Shown piece after piece: positions 49,002 to 59,007 of a DNA stretch of 64,000 bases. Within the stretch, counting starts at the first letter, position 1; each line of letters opens with the position of its first letter. Position numbers and translations under genes: made by a program. This DNA is from Microbacterium sp. Marseille-Q6965 (GTDB lineage: Bacteria > Actinomycetota > Actinomycetes > Actinomycetales > Microbacteriaceae). Under the pieces are notes generated by a model. That model did no database searches, was not told the origin of the DNA, and saw nothing but the letters and a program-made list of their open reading frames with translations. The stretch spans positions 476,669 to 540,668 of the forward strand of contig NZ_CAMGZA010000002.1 in assembly GCF_946151065.1 (NCBI RefSeq), given 5' to 3'.

Positions 49002-49696
49002 TGGCGGCGGCCCACGCCCGTCTGCCGCATCGGGAGCCGGGGGATGGCGCGCTCCTCAGCATCGGTCAGGTGCTCGCCAAGCTCACCCCGGAGTTCCCCC
49101 AGCTCACCTCGAGCAAGCTGCGCTTTCTCGAGATGCAGGGGATCGTCAGCCCGCAGCGCACGGCCTCGGGCTATCGCAAGTTCTCGACCCACGACCTGGA
49201 GCGGCTGCGCTTCGCGCTCACCCTGCAGCGCGACCACTACATGCCGCTGAGCGTCATCCGCGAGCACCTTGCCGACGTCGACGCCGGCCGCGAGGTGCAG
49301 ACGCCCGTCGCCCCGCCGTCCATCCACCCGGTCGAGCGCCGCTACAGCCGAGCCGACCTGCTGGCGGAGGCGGGCGCGGCGCCGCAGCTGCTCAACGACG
49401 CCATCAGCACCGGCGTGCTGACCCCGGCCGAGACCTACAGCGAGCAGGACGTCGCGCTCATGCGCGCGCTCGTCGCGCTCGACCGCCACGGCATCGAGCC
49501 CCGCCACATCCGCGGTCTGCGCCAGAGCGCCGAGCGGCAGGTTGCACTCGTCGAGACCGCCCTGTCGACGGTGCGGCGACGCACCGATGCGCGCTCGCGC
49601 GCCACGGCGGCGGAGCTCGCGCCCGAGCTCGCGGCGCGCCTGGACGAGGTGCGGGCGATCTTCGTGAAGTCGGCACTGGGCCGCCTGCTGGACTGA
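49001..49696 (+). CDS. ftsR: MerR-family regulator FtsR
   Basis: 231 residues with an N-terminal MerR winged helix (LSIGQVLAKLTPEFPQLTSSKLRFLEMQGIVSPQRTASGYRKFSTHDLERLRFALTLQR) and a helical effector part (RADLLAEAGAAPQLLNDAISTGVL; HIRGLRQSAERQVALVE). The gene directly after garA/odhI is FtsR, an activator of ftsZ in Corynebacterium (Rv1828 in Mycobacterium). It starts one base inside the garA stop (TGATG). The role in division is transferred by synteny. Confidence 0.87.
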   Translation: MAAAHARLPHREPGDGALLSIGQVLAKLTPEFPQLTSSKLRFLEMQGIVSPQRTASGYRKFSTHDLERLRFALTLQRDHYMPLSVIREHLADVDAGREVQTPVAPPSIHPVERRYSRADLLAEAGAAPQLLNDAISTGVLTPAETYSEQDVALMRALVALDRHGIEPRHIRGLRQSAERQVALVETALSTVRRRTDARSRATAAELAPELAARLDEVRAIFVKSALGRLLD

Positions 49697-49751
49697 GCGT
49701 CACCGTTCGATAACGGAGCGCGACACGCCACCCGCTCACGGGCGGATGTCG

Positions 49752-49780
49752 TTGCCGGGGCACATGCGGGGGCGTACGTT
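49752..49780 (+). promoter_or_regulatory. Promoter of the second merR gene
   Basis: TTGCCG (49752-49757), 17-bp spacer, TACGTT (49775-49780), 32 bp before the start codon. Confidence 0.5.
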
Positions 49781-49812
49781 GGAGGAGTCGAATCGGACAA
49801 CGAGGGGGACAC

Positions 49813-50358
49813 ATGAACGCAGGCACTCCGACCGGTGAGCCCGGCTTCGCCGTCGACCTGCTCTTCACCGACGGTCTCCCGGAGCTGGACCCGCAGATGG
49901 GCTACCGCGGCGCCGTCGCCGCGCGGGCCGCGGGGATCACCTATCGGCAGCTGGACTACTGGGCGCGCACCGAGTTGGTCGTCCCCACCGTCCGCAGCGC
50001 CAGCGGCTCCGGATCGCAGCGGCTGTACGGCTTCCGCGACATCCTCGTCCTCAAGCTCGTGAAGCGACTCCTCGACACGGGCATCTCGCTGCAGCAGATC
50101 CGCACGGCCGTCGAGCAGCTGCGTGCCTCGGGCATCGAGGACCTCGCGGGCACCACGCTCATGAGCGACGGCGCCTCGGTCTACCTGTGCACCTCCAACG
50201 ACGAGGTCATCGACCTCGTCAGCCGCGGCCAGGGCGTTTTCGGCATCGCGGTGGGCAAGGTGCTGCGTGAAGTCGAGTCCACACTCGTGGAGTTCGACCC
50301 GACGGCCCCGGACCCGGTCGACGAGCTGGCCGCGCGACGCACCCGCAAGTCCGCCTGA
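49813..50358 (+). CDS. MerR-family transcriptional regulator (Rv1830-like)
   Basis: 181 residues: YRGAVAARAAGITYRQLDYWARTELVVPTVRSASGSGSQRLYGFRDILVLKLVKRLLDTGISLQQIRTAV is a MerR DNA-binding domain. The C-terminal half (TTLMSDGASVYLCTSNDEVIDLVSRGQGVFGIAVGKVLREVE) matches the conserved block of the Rv1830/cg1633 group. In mycobacteria this gene follows garA-Rv1828 with one nuclease gene between; that nuclease gene is absent here. Confidence 0.87.
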   Translation: MNAGTPTGEPGFAVDLLFTDGLPELDPQMGYRGAVAARAAGITYRQLDYWARTELVVPTVRSASGSGSQRLYGFRDILVLKLVKRLLDTGISLQQIRTAVEQLRASGIEDLAGTTLMSDGASVYLCTSNDEVIDLVSRGQGVFGIAVGKVLREVESTLVEFDPTAPDPVDELAARRTRKSA

Positions 50359-50490
50359 TCGGTTTCGACCGCGCTGTTCCTCGCGCCGCAGGCGCGGAGG
50401 GAGCGGGTCGAGCCGCGAGCGCGACGCGCAGACGCACCACCCGGAGGGGCTTCCGGCGCGGAGGGGGAACGGGCAGGACGCCCCGGCGAC

Positions 50491-51303
50491 CTACTGCTCG
50501 CGCGGGTCGGGGATGCGGCCGGAGCGCATGATGCGGTCCAACAGCGAGTCGAAGTCCGCGGCCAGTTCCTGTGCCGACTCGCCGGGCCACACGTGCAGCG
50601 GCTTCGCCGCACCCTGAGCCTGCTGCAGCGACGTGCGCTCGGGCAGCTGCGGCTCGAGCACGAGCGGTCCGAACATGTCGCGCAGTTCCTTGATGCGGAA
50701 CTGGTGCTCGATCGACTGCGGGCGTACGCGGTTGACGACGATGCCGAGCGGCTGCAGCCGGGGGGAGAGGCCGCGGCGGATCTCCTCGATGGCGCGCAGG
50801 GCGCGGTCGGCGGCGGCCACCGAGAACAGTCCGGGCTCCGTCACGACCGCCACGCGGTCGCTGGCGGCCCACGCGGTGCGCGTGAGGGCGTTGAGCGAGG
50901 GCGCGCAGTCGATCAGCACGAGGTCGTACTCGGCCTCGATGAGCGCGAGCGCCTCCTCGAGCTTCCAGACGTCCTTCACGCTCGGGTGTGGGCCGTCGAA
51001 GTTGATGGCGGACGGGCTGCCGATCAGGACGTCGATCGTGCCCGGGTGCGCCTTCGCCCAGCCGCTCGGCGCGATCGCCTGGCGGACGGTCTTCTCCTTC
51101 GGGGAGGTCAGCACGTCGGCGATGTTCAGCTTGCCGGCGGGCTGGATGTCCATGCCGGTCGAGACATCGGACTGGGGATCGAGGTCGACGACCAGCGTCC
51201 GCAGCCCACGGGCGAACGCGGCGGACGCGAGGCCGAGGGTCACGGTCGTCTTGCCGACGCCGCCCTTGAGGGAACTGACGCTGAGTACGTGCACGACCCC
51301 CAC
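50491..51303 (-). CDS. ParA-family ATPase (orphan, PldP-like)
   Basis: 270 residues. Deviant Walker [18 protein letters not shown] at the N-terminus, VVDLDPQSDVSTGMD (Walker A'), DLVLIDCAPSLNALTRTAW (Walker B) and VVTEPGLFSVAAADRALRAIEEI. ParA/Soj fold without a ParB partner nearby, so a role in division-site placement (as for PldP in Corynebacterium) or partitioning of a non-DNA cargo is possible. GTG starts at 51303 and 51294 are both plausible. Confidence 0.88.
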   Translation of the reverse strand: MGVVHVLSVSSLKGGVGKTTVTLGLASAAFARGLRTLVVDLDPQSDVSTGMDIQPAGKLNIADVLTSPKEKTVRQAIAPSGWAKAHPGTIDVLIGSPSAINFDGPHPSVKDVWKLEEALALIEAEYDLVLIDCAPSLNALTRTAWAASDRVAVVTEPGLFSVAAADRALRAIEEIRRGLSPRLQPLGIVVNRVRPQSIEHQFRIKELRDMFGPLVLEPQLPERTSLQQAQGAAKPLHVWPGESAQELAADFDSLLDRIMRSGRIPDPREQ

Positions 51304-51365
51304 GTTATCGCCCCTATGCTGTGGAGCACGTGCGGACGCCCCGAACCCACGGCCGAAGGAGGCCC

Positions 51366-54300
51366 ATGTTCTCGAAAGTCCTCGTCGCGAATCGCGGAGA
51401 GATCGCCATCCGTGCCTTCCGCGCGGCCTACGAGCTGGGGGCGCGTACCGTCGCCGTCTTCCCGTTCGAGGACCGCGGATCGCTGCACCGGCAGAAGGCC
51501 GACGAGTCGTACGAGATCGGCGAGCCGGGCCGCCCGGTGCGCGCGTATCTCGACGTGGACGAGATCATTCGGGTGGCGCTGCACGCCGGCGCCGACGCCA
51601 TCTATCCGGGCTACGGGTTCCTGTCGGAGAACCCCGAGCTCGCGGCGCGCGCCGCCGAGAACGGCATCACCTTCATCGGTCCCTCGGCGAAGGTGCTCGA
51701 GATGGCGGGCAACAAGGTCACCGCCAAGGAGCACGCGATCGCGGCCGGCGTGCCCGTGCTGCGCTCCACCGACGCGTCTGATGACGTCGACGCGCTCCTC
51801 GCCCAGGCCGAGTCGATCGGGTTCCCGATCTTCGTCAAGGCGGTGGCCGGCGGTGGCGGCCGCGGCATGCGTCGCGTCGAGATGCCGGGCGAGCTGCGCG
51901 GCGCGCTCGAGGAGGCCATGCGGGAGGCGGGTGCGGCGTTCGGCGACGCGCGCGTGTTCCTCGAGCAGGCGGTCGTGCGGCCACGTCACATCGAGGTGCA
52001 GGTGCTGGCCGACCGCACGGGCGCGACGGTTCACCTGTTCGAGCGCGACTGCTCGGTGCAGCGACGTCACCAGAAGGTCATCGAGATCGCCCCGGCGCCG
52101 AACCTGGACGACGGGATCCGGGCGGACCTGCACCGGTACGCGGTCGCGTTTGCCGAGTCGATCGGCTACGAGAACGCCGGAACGGTCGAGTTCCTCCTCG
52201 AAACGGCGGGGGAGCGCGCGGGCGAGGTCGTCTTCATCGAGATGAACCCGCGGATCCAGGTGGAGCACACGGTCACCGAGGAGGTGACGGATGTCGACCT
52301 CGTGCAATCGCAGATGCGGATCGCGGCGGGCGAGACCCTCGCCGACCTGGGGCTGACGCAGGACAGCATCACGCTGCGCGGCGCCGCGCTGCAGTGCCGC
52401 ATCACCACGGAGGACCCCGCGCAGGGCTTCCGTCCGGACACGGGGCGCATCACGACCTATCGGTCGCCGGGCGGCGCGGGCATCCGCCTCGACGGCGGCA
52501 CGACGGCGGCGGGCTCGCAGATCAGCGGTCACTTCGACTCCATGCTCGCCAAGCTCACCTGCCGTGGCCGCGACTTCCCGGCGGCGGTCGCGCGTGCCCG
52601 CCGGGCGCTGGCCGAGTTCCGCATCCGCGGCGTCGCCACGAACATCCCGTTCCTGCGGGCCGTGCTCGACGACGACGGCTTCGTCTCGGGCGACCTCAGC
52701 ACCTCGTTCATCGACGAGCGCCCCCAGCTGCTGACATCCAACCCCTCGCGCGACCGGGCCACGAAGCTGCTGAACTGGCTGGCCGACGTCACGGTGAACC
52801 GTCCCTACGGACCCAAGCCCAAGATGATGTCGCCCGGCAGCAAGCTGCCCGATATCGACCTCTCGGCTCCTGCGCCGGCCGGCAACCTGCAGCGGCTGCG
52901 CGAGCTCGGTCCGGAGGGCTTCGCCCGGGCGCTGCGCGAGCAGAAGGCGCTGGCCGTCACCGAGACGACGTTCCGCGACGCCCACCAGTCGCTGCTGGCC
53001 ACGCGCGTGCGCACCCGCGACCTCGTGCGCCTGGGGCCGCACGTGGCCCGCATGACGCCGCAGCTGCTGAGCGTCGAGGCGTGGGGCGGTGCGACCTACG
53101 ACGTCGCGTTGCGCTTCCTGGCGGAGGACCCCTGGGAGCGCCTGGCGGCGCTGCGCGAGGCGATGCCCAACATTCCGATCCAGATGCTGCTGCGCGGGCG
53201 CAACACCGTGGGCTACACGCCGTATCCCACCGAGGTCACCGACGCGTTCGTGCGCGAGGCCGCCGAGACCGGTGTGGACATCTTCCGGATCTTCGACGCC
53301 CTCAACGACGTGTCGCAGATGCAGCCGGCCATCCAGGCCGTGCGCGAGACCGGGACCGCGGTGGCCGAGGTCGCGCTCTGCTACACCGGTGACCTGCTGA
53401 ACCCCGCCGAGGATCTGTACACCCTGGACTACTACCTGCGCCTCGCGGAGCAGATCGTCGCCAGCGGTGCGCACGTGCTCGCGATCAAGGACATGGCGGG
53501 GCTGCTGCGCCCCGCCGCGGCCGCCACGCTCGTCGGTGCGCTCCGCGAGCGCTTCGACCTGCCCGTGCACGTGCACACGCACGACACGGCGGGCGGGCAG
53601 CTCGCCACCTTGCTCGCCGCGAGCGCCGCGGGCGCCGATGCGGTGGACGCGGCGGCCGCGCCCATGTCGGGCACGACGAGTCAGCCGTCGCTCTCGGCCC
53701 TCGTCGCCGCCCTGGCCCACACCGAGCGCGACACCGGGCTGGATCTGCAGGCGGTCTGCGACCTCGAGCCGTACTGGGAGGCGGTGCGCCAGCTCTACCG
53801 GCCGTTCGAGTCGGGGCTGCCCAGCCCCACCGGCCGTGTGTACAAGCACGAGATCCCCGGCGGCCAGCTCTCCAACCTCCGCCAGCAGGCGATCGCGCTG
53901 GGCCTGGCCGACCAGTTCGAACGGATCGAGGACATGTACGCGGCCGCCAACCGCATCCTCGGGCGCATCCCCAAGGTCACGCCCTCGTCGAAGGTCGTGG
54001 GCGACCTCGCGCTCGCGCTCGTGGCGGCCGACGCCGACCCCGACGACTTCGAGCAGAACCCGCACAGCTACGACATCCCCGACTCCGTCGTCGGCTTCAT
54101 GGCGGGGGAGCTCGGCGACCTGCCCGGCGGCTGGCCCGAGCCGTTCCGCTCCAAGGTGCTCGCGGGGCGCGAGGCCACCGTGCGGACCGTGGAGCTGACC
54201 GACGAGCAGCGCGAGGGACTCGCCGGTGACGCCGCGACGCGCAAGCGCACGCTGAACCGGTTGCTCTTCCCCGGCCCCGCCGCCGAGTTCGAGCGCAACC

Positions 54301-54773
54301 GCGAGCAGTACGGCGACCTGTCGGCGCTCGGCACGCCGGACTACCTCTACGGCCTCACCCCGGGCGAGGAGCACATGGCCGAGATCGACCCTGGCGTGCA
54401 GCTGTACGTGGGACTCGAGGCCATCGGTGAGGCAGACGACAAGGGCATGCGCACCGTCATGACCACACTCAACGGCCAGCTGCGTCCCGTCTACGTGCGC
54501 GATCGCAGCATCGCCGTGGAGAGCCGTCAGGCCGAGAAGGCGGATCCCTCGCAGACCGGTCATGTCGCGGCCCCGTTCGCGGGCGTGGTGACGCTCAAGG
54601 TGGCCGAGGGCGACCAGGTGAGCGCCGGCCAACCGGTCGCGTCGATCGAGGCGATGAAGATGGAGGCGGCGATCACCGCACCCGTCACCGGTCGCGTGGA
54701 GCGGCTGGCGGTGACGGGAACTCGGCAGGTGGAGGCGGGTGACCTTTTGGTCGTCGTCGTGCCCGCCGAGTAG
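51366..54773 (+). CDS. pyc: Pyruvate carboxylase
   Basis: 1135 residues, full length. Biotin carboxylase (1-450: KVLVANRGEIAIRAFRAAYELG; GGGGRGMR; FIEMNPRIQVEHTVTEEVTDVDLV), carboxyltransferase (about 530-800: TTFRDAHQSLLATRVRT; FRIFDALNDVSQM; IKDMAGLLRP; HTHDTAGGQ), PYC tetramerisation part, and biotinyl domain with Lys1098 in IEAMKME. Makes oxaloacetate from pyruvate and bicarbonate. ATG 51366 with GAAGGAGG; the in-frame GTG at 51321 would add 15 residues and is less likely. Confidence 0.98.
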   Translation: MFSKVLVANRGEIAIRAFRAAYELGARTVAVFPFEDRGSLHRQKADESYEIGEPGRPVRAYLDVDEIIRVALHAGADAIYPGYGFLSENPELAARAAENGITFIGPSAKVLEMAGNKVTAKEHAIAAGVPVLRSTDASDDVDALLAQAESIGFPIFVKAVAGGGGRGMRRVEMPGELRGALEEAMREAGAAFGDARVFLEQAVVRPRHIEVQVLADRTGATVHLFERDCSVQRRHQKVIEIAPAPNLDDGIRADLHRYAVAFAESIGYENAGTVEFLLETAGERAGEVVFIEMNPRIQVEHTVTEEVTDVDLVQSQMRIAAGETLADLGLTQDSITLRGAALQCRITTEDPAQGFRPDTGRITTYRSPGGAGIRLDGGTTAAGSQISGHFDSMLAKLTCRGRDFPAAVARARRALAEFRIRGVATNIPFLRAVLDDDGFVSGDLSTSFIDERPQLLTSNPSRDRATKLLNWLADVTVNRPYGPKPKMMSPGSKLPDIDLSAPAPAGNLQRLRELGPEGFARALREQKALAVTETTFRDAHQSLLATRVRTRDLVRLGPHVARMTPQLLSVEAWGGATYDVALRFLAEDPWERLAALREAMPNIPIQMLLRGRNTVGYTPYPTEVTDAFVREAAETGVDIFRIFDALNDVSQMQPAIQAVRETGTAVAEVALCYTGDLLNPAEDLYTLDYYLRLAEQIVASGAHVLAIKDMAGLLRPAAAATLVGALRERFDLPVHVHTHDTAGGQLATLLAASAAGADAVDAAAAPMSGTTSQPSLSALVAALAHTERDTGLDLQAVCDLEPYWEAVRQLYRPFESGLPSPTGRVYKHEIPGGQLSNLRQQAIALGLADQFERIEDMYAAANRILGRIPKVTPSSKVVGDLALALVAADADPDDFEQNPHSYDIPDSVVGFMAGELGDLPGGWPEPFRSKVLAGREATVRTVELTDEQREGLAGDAATRKRTLNRLLFPGPAAEFERNREQYGDLSALGTPDYLYGLTPGEEHMAEIDPGVQLYVGLEAIGEADDKGMRTVMTTLNGQLRPVYVRDRSIAVESRQAEKADPSQTGHVAAPFAGVVTLKVAEGDQVSAGQPVASIEAMKMEAAITAPVTGRVERLAVTGTRQVEAGDLLVVVVPAE

Positions 54774-54776
54774 TTT
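54771..54776 (+). promoter_or_regulatory. -10 box overlapping the pyc stop codon
   Basis: TAGTTT, whose TAG is also the pyc stop codon, followed by exactly 6 bp and the GTG of the MinD-like gene. Confidence 0.4.
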
Positions 54777-54782
54777 CTATCT

Positions 54783-56519
54783 GTGACGCCTGACAAGAAC
54801 GACCCCCTCGACGAGCCCGAGGATCACGGGATCCTCGAGGATGCGGTGGCCGACACTTCGGTGATCGGCGTGCCCGGTACGCGCACTTCGCAGCTGCGCG
54901 TGCCGCTGCCGCGCGGCTACGAGGACCTGGACGACGACGCCGACGTGGTCGACGACAGCGCCGACGCCCTTGAGCGCGGCACCATCGTGCTGGAGCTTCC
55001 GGGTGCCGCGGAGGACGAGGAGGCATCGGACGGCGACGCCGACCCGATCGACGAGATCCCCGAGGCCGACGAGATCGACGACGAGCCGGCCGAGACGGGA
55101 GAGATCGACGAGGACGTCGTCGCGGCGGCGCGTGCGCGCATCGGCGAGGCCCTGCTCGCCGCCCGCGCGGCGATCGCCGCGGACCTGCCCGCCGAGGAGG
55201 CGTCCACCGAACCACACCCCGATCCCGTGACGGCGGCGGGGCTCGGGGCAGGCGACACCGCCCGGCCCGCCAGGCCGGCGGCACCCGAGCCCGCGCCCGC
55301 CGTCGCGGCGACGACGGCGGCGGCGATGCCGGAGCCCGGCGATGCGGTCGTGGCGGCCGCCCCCGCGAACCACCCCGGCGCCGACGCGGCGGGCGAGACC
55401 CAGAAGGACGAACCCGACGTGACCGATCACCCCACGAACGACGGCGCCGCGCGGGATGCCGCCCCGTCGACCGAGACGGCCGTGGCCCGCACGCCCCGCT
55501 TCGTCGCGCGCCCCGTCGAGTCCAAGCGCGTGAACGTCACGGGCGCCGAGAGCGCGGACCAGCTCACGAGCGACCGGCTGGTGGAGCCCGGCCGCCACGC
55601 CAAGGTCGAGCCCGAGGGCGCCGCCTGGCGTTCTCTCGTGTTCCGCGCCACGCGTGGCGTCGTCAACCCGGGCGACAGCCGTCGCGTGCGGGAGCGCAAG
55701 CAGCTGACCGCCCAGATCTCCGCGCCGCTGCACGGCGGCGCGCGCTTCGTGCCCGTCGTCAGCCGGAAGGGCGGTGTCGGCAAGACGACCGTCACGACGC
55801 TGCTGGGCATGGCGTTGGCCGACGCGCGGGACGACCGCATCATCGCCGTCGACGCGAACCCCGACCGCGGCACGCTCGCCGAGCGCGTCGCGGGGCGATC
55901 GGGACGCACCGTGCGCGACGTCGTGCGCGACCACGCGCGCATCTCCGGGTACGCCGACATCTCCGACCTCGTCTCGCGCGACGAGACGCGCCTGGACGTG
56001 CTCGCCTCCGACACCGATCCGCACGTCGCTCAGGCGTTCGACGACAGCGACTACCGCACCGTCGCGAAGGTCGCCGCCCACTACTACTCGATCGTGCTCA
56101 GCGACACGGGTACGGGCATCGTGCACTCCGTCATGGAGGGCACCCTCGACCTCGCGGACGAGCTCGTCGTCGTGGCCGGCCTGAGCGTGGACGAAGCGCG
56201 ACTGGCATCCGAGACCCTCACCTGGCTCGAGGCACACGGCCGCGGCGACCTCGTCGAGCGGGCGATCGTCGTGCTGAACCAGTCGTCGCCGGGCGCACCG
56301 CTGGTGCGCCTCGAGGAGCTGGAAGCGCACTTCTCCAGCCGCGTGCGCGCCGTCGTGCGCCTGCCGTACGACCCCGCCATCGCCACCGGCGGCGCGATCG
56401 CCTGGTCCGAGCTGCGGCGCGAGACGCGCGAGGGCGCGCGCGAGCTCGCCGCCCGTGTCGTGGAGGGGCTGCGTGGGTCCGCGCGTCCCGCGGCCGCCGC
56501 GAAGGGGGTCGGCCGGTGA
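54783..56519 (+). CDS. MinD/ParA-like ATPase with long acidic N-terminal region
   Basis: 578 residues. Residues 1-~290 are low-complexity and rich in Asp, Glu and Ala ([25 protein letters not shown]). Residues ~320-578 are a MinD-like ATPase: [25 protein letters not shown] (deviant Walker A), [17 protein letters not shown] (A'), [47 protein letters not shown] (Walker B and switch). The layout resembles EspI/FlhG-like actinobacterial MinD proteins. Whether it serves secretion, septum or flagellum placement cannot be read from sequence. Stop overlaps def. Confidence 0.85.
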   Translation: MTPDKNDPLDEPEDHGILEDAVADTSVIGVPGTRTSQLRVPLPRGYEDLDDDADVVDDSADALERGTIVLELPGAAEDEEASDGDADPIDEIPEADEIDDEPAETGEIDEDVVAAARARIGEALLAARAAIAADLPAEEASTEPHPDPVTAAGLGAGDTARPARPAAPEPAPAVAATTAAAMPEPGDAVVAAAPANHPGADAAGETQKDEPDVTDHPTNDGAARDAAPSTETAVARTPRFVARPVESKRVNVTGAESADQLTSDRLVEPGRHAKVEPEGAAWRSLVFRATRGVVNPGDSRRVRERKQLTAQISAPLHGGARFVPVVSRKGGVGKTTVTTLLGMALADARDDRIIAVDANPDRGTLAERVAGRSGRTVRDVVRDHARISGYADISDLVSRDETRLDVLASDTDPHVAQAFDDSDYRTVAKVAAHYYSIVLSDTGTGIVHSVMEGTLDLADELVVVAGLSVDEARLASETLTWLEAHGRGDLVERAIVVLNQSSPGAPLVRLEELEAHFSSRVRAVVRLPYDPAIATGGAIAWSELRRETREGARELAARVVEGLRGSARPAAAAKGVGR

Positions 56520-57007
56520 CCGTGCGCCAGATCCGCCTGTACGGCGACCCGGTGCTGCGCACCCCGTGCGCGCCGATCGAGACGATCGACGAGGGCGTCA
56601 GGGCGCTCGTGGAGGATCTCCTCGACACCGTGAAGCTGCCCGGCCGCGCCGGCGTCGCGGCCCCGCAGATCGGCGTGGGCGTGCGCGCCTTCAGCTACAA
56701 CGTGGACGAACGCGTGGGGTACGTGCTCAACCCGCGCATCGTCGAGGTGCGCGGCGAGGCCGTGCCGACGGGGGAGGGCTGCCTGTCGGTGCCCGACCTG
56801 TGGCACGACGCGCTGCGTCACCCTTACGCCCGCGTGGAGGGCATCGACCTGGACGGGCAGAAGGTGGTGCTGGAGGGCGAGGGACTGTTCGCCCAGATGC
56901 TGCAGCACGAGACCGACCACCTCGACGGCGTCGTGTACCTGCAGCGTCTGCCCAAGGAGGAGCGCGCCGTCGCGATGCGCCGGGTGCGCGAGAGCGCCTG
57001 GTTCTGA
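56516..57007 (+). CDS. def: Peptide deformylase
   Basis: 163 residues with all three motifs: GVAAPQIG (46-53), EGCLSVP with metal ligand Cys89, and QHETDHLDG with His131, Glu132 and His135. It removes the formyl group from nascent proteins. GTG at 56516 overlaps the preceding stop (GTGA), so it is co-translated with the MinD-like ATPase. Confidence 0.97.
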   Translation: MTVRQIRLYGDPVLRTPCAPIETIDEGVRALVEDLLDTVKLPGRAGVAAPQIGVGVRAFSYNVDERVGYVLNPRIVEVRGEAVPTGEGCLSVPDLWHDALRHPYARVEGIDLDGQKVVLEGEGLFAQMLQHETDHLDGVVYLQRLPKEERAVAMRRVRESAWF

Positions 57008-57012
57008 CGCGA

Positions 57013-57044
57013 AAACGGCCCGGCCCCTCGGGGCCGGGCCGTTT
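57013..57044. terminator. Bidirectional terminator between def and fadD
   Basis: Perfect 15-bp arms (AAACGGCCCGGCCCC / GGGGCCGGGCCGTTT), tight loop, in the 49-bp gap between convergent genes. The A/T ends give a U-tract on both strands. Confidence 0.85.
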
Positions 57045-57056
57045 CCGGTCCGCGCG

Positions 57057-58880
57057 TCAGCCCAGCACGACGTTGGTCGTCGTCTCGCCCGTCGTGGCGT
57101 AGAGGTCCTCGATCTCGGCGGAGAAGTCGCGCAGGATCTCGGCGCGCTTGATCGACAGCTTCGGCGTGAGGTGGCCGGTCGCCTCCGTCCACTCCGTGCC
57201 GAGGATCGTGAACTTGCGGATCGATTCCGCCCGCGAGACGAGCGCGTTCGCGTGATCGATCTGCCGCTGCACCTCGGCCCGCACGACGGGGCTCTTGGCG
57301 GCCTGCTCGAGCGTGAGGTCGGGCGACTCGCCGTGGGTCTTCAGCCACGCGGGCAGCATCTCGGGGTCGAGGGTGATCAGCGCCGAGATGAACGGGCGCT
57401 GGTCGCCCACGACGACGACCTGGCCGACGATCGGGTTGGCGCGGATCGGGTCCTCGAGCACGGCGGGGGCGACGTTCTTGCCACCGGCCGTGACGATGAT
57501 CTCCTTCTTGCGGCCCGTGATCGTGAGGCAGCCGTCCTCGTCCAGCGAGCCGATGTCGCCCGTGCGGAACCATCCGTCGTCGAAGGCCGCGGCCGTCGCC
57601 TCCGGGTTCTTCCAGTACTCCTTGAACACGTTGATGCCCCGCACCTGCACCTCGCCGTCGTCGGCGATGCGGATGTCGACGCCCGGCAGCGCCGGTCCCA
57701 CCGTGCCGACCTTGATGCGCTCCGGCACGTTGACGCTGGCCGGCGCCGTCGTCTCGGTGAGGCCGTAGCCCTCGAGGATCTTCACGCCCAGTCCGCGGAA
57801 GAAGTAGCCCAGGCGCGGTCCGAGCGGCGCCGAACCCGAGACGGCGTACTCGACGTTGCCGCCCATGAGCGCGCGCAGCTTCGAGTAGACGAGCTTGTCG
57901 AACAGCGCGAACTTCAGGCGGAGCGCCAGCCCGACCTTCTCGCCCTCCTGCAGGCGGCGGGAGTGCTCGATGGCCGTCGCGGCGGCCGCGCGGAAGATCC
58001 GGCCCTTGCCCTCGGCCTCGGTCTTGGCCTCGGCCGAGTTGTAGACCTTCTCGAACACGCGCGGCACCGCCAGCAGGAGCGTCGGCTTGAACGACCCGAG
58101 CGTCTTGACGAGGTTCTTCGTGTTCGGCTCGTGGCCGGTGCGTACGCCGGCGTGGATGTAGAGCACCGACATGAAGCGCGCGAACACGTGCGCCGTGGTG
58201 ATGAACAGCACCGTCGAGGCGTTCGCGAGCGGCTTCTCGAGTGCCTTGGCGGAGTTGCGCGCCAGCTCGACGAAGTTGCTGTGCGTCAGCACGCATCCCT
58301 TGGGGCGCCCCGTGGAGCCGGAGGTGTAGATGATCGTGGCGAGGTCCGCCCCGCGAGCGAGTCGGCGTCGCCGCTCGATCTCGTCATCCGGCACGTCGCG
58401 ACCCTCGGCGGTGAGCGTGGCGATGGCCCCCTCGTCGAGACGCCACACGCGACCGACGAGCGGCAGCTCATCCTTGACCTCCTCGAAGCGGGCGACGTGC
58501 TCGCCGTGCTCGGCGATGAGCGCGACGGCCCCGGAGTCGGAGAGGATCCACTGCACCTGGGCGGCGGAGCTCGTCTCGTACACGGGGACCATGACGGCGC
58601 CGGCATAGAACAGCGCGAAGTCCACGAGGGTCCACTCGTAGGTGGTGCGCGCGATGAAGCCGATCTTGTCGCCCGGCTCGACGCCGGCGGCAACGAAGCC
58701 CTTGGCGAGGCCGATCACCTGCTCCTCGAACTGGCGGGCGGTGATGTCCCGCCAGCCTTCGCCCTCGGGCACGCTGAACAGGGCGAGATCGGGGGTGGCC
58801 TTCGCGCGGATCGCCAGCAGGTCTGCGATGTTCGCCTCGGGGTCGGCGGGGACGATCGCGGGGATGGAAGTCACGTTCAC
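57057..58880 (-). CDS. Long-chain acyl-CoA synthetase (FadD15-type AMP-binding)
   Basis: 607 residues. Adenylation motifs: ATIIYTSGSTGRPKGCVLTHSNF (P-loop), SAPLGPRLGYFFRGLGVKILEGYGLTETTAPASVN, DGWFRTGDIGSLDEDGCLTITGRKKEIIVTAGGKNVAP and a C-terminal LTPKLSIKR lysine region. It activates fatty acids to acyl-CoA, possibly for the acyltransferase encoded divergently next to it. GTG start at 58880 with GGAGCTG upstream. Confidence 0.94.
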   Translation of the reverse strand: MNVTSIPAIVPADPEANIADLLAIRAKATPDLALFSVPEGEGWRDITARQFEEQVIGLAKGFVAAGVEPGDKIGFIARTTYEWTLVDFALFYAGAVMVPVYETSSAAQVQWILSDSGAVALIAEHGEHVARFEEVKDELPLVGRVWRLDEGAIATLTAEGRDVPDDEIERRRRLARGADLATIIYTSGSTGRPKGCVLTHSNFVELARNSAKALEKPLANASTVLFITTAHVFARFMSVLYIHAGVRTGHEPNTKNLVKTLGSFKPTLLLAVPRVFEKVYNSAEAKTEAEGKGRIFRAAAATAIEHSRRLQEGEKVGLALRLKFALFDKLVYSKLRALMGGNVEYAVSGSAPLGPRLGYFFRGLGVKILEGYGLTETTAPASVNVPERIKVGTVGPALPGVDIRIADDGEVQVRGINVFKEYWKNPEATAAAFDDGWFRTGDIGSLDEDGCLTITGRKKEIIVTAGGKNVAPAVLEDPIRANPIVGQVVVVGDQRPFISALITLDPEMLPAWLKTHGESPDLTLEQAAKSPVVRAEVQRQIDHANALVSRAESIRKFTILGTEWTEATGHLTPKLSIKRAEILRDFSAEIEDLYATTGETTTNVVLG

Positions 58881-59007
58881 GGCAGCTCCTTCGATACCGC
58901 TCGGATGGGTCTTTCCACTCTATGGGCTGAGCGTGCGATACGACGCACGGAACCGAGGGATTAGGCTCGATGGCGCCCGGGACGACGACGGAAGGCAGGA
59001 GCGCGCG

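Noticed and set aside
50385..50410. Hairpin CCTCGCGCC...GGCGCGGAGG after the second merR gene as a terminator
   Set aside because: Arms are imperfect and there is no U-tract; may be chance in GC-rich DNA.
51321..51365. Upstream GTG start adding 15 residues to pyruvate carboxylase
   Set aside because: The ATG at 51366 has a strong GAAGGAGG and gives the conserved N-terminus FSKVLVANRGEIA.
51240..54632. 1130-codon open frame opposite pyruvate carboxylase
   Set aside because: Antisense shadow of pyc; no recognisable domain and typical shadow composition.
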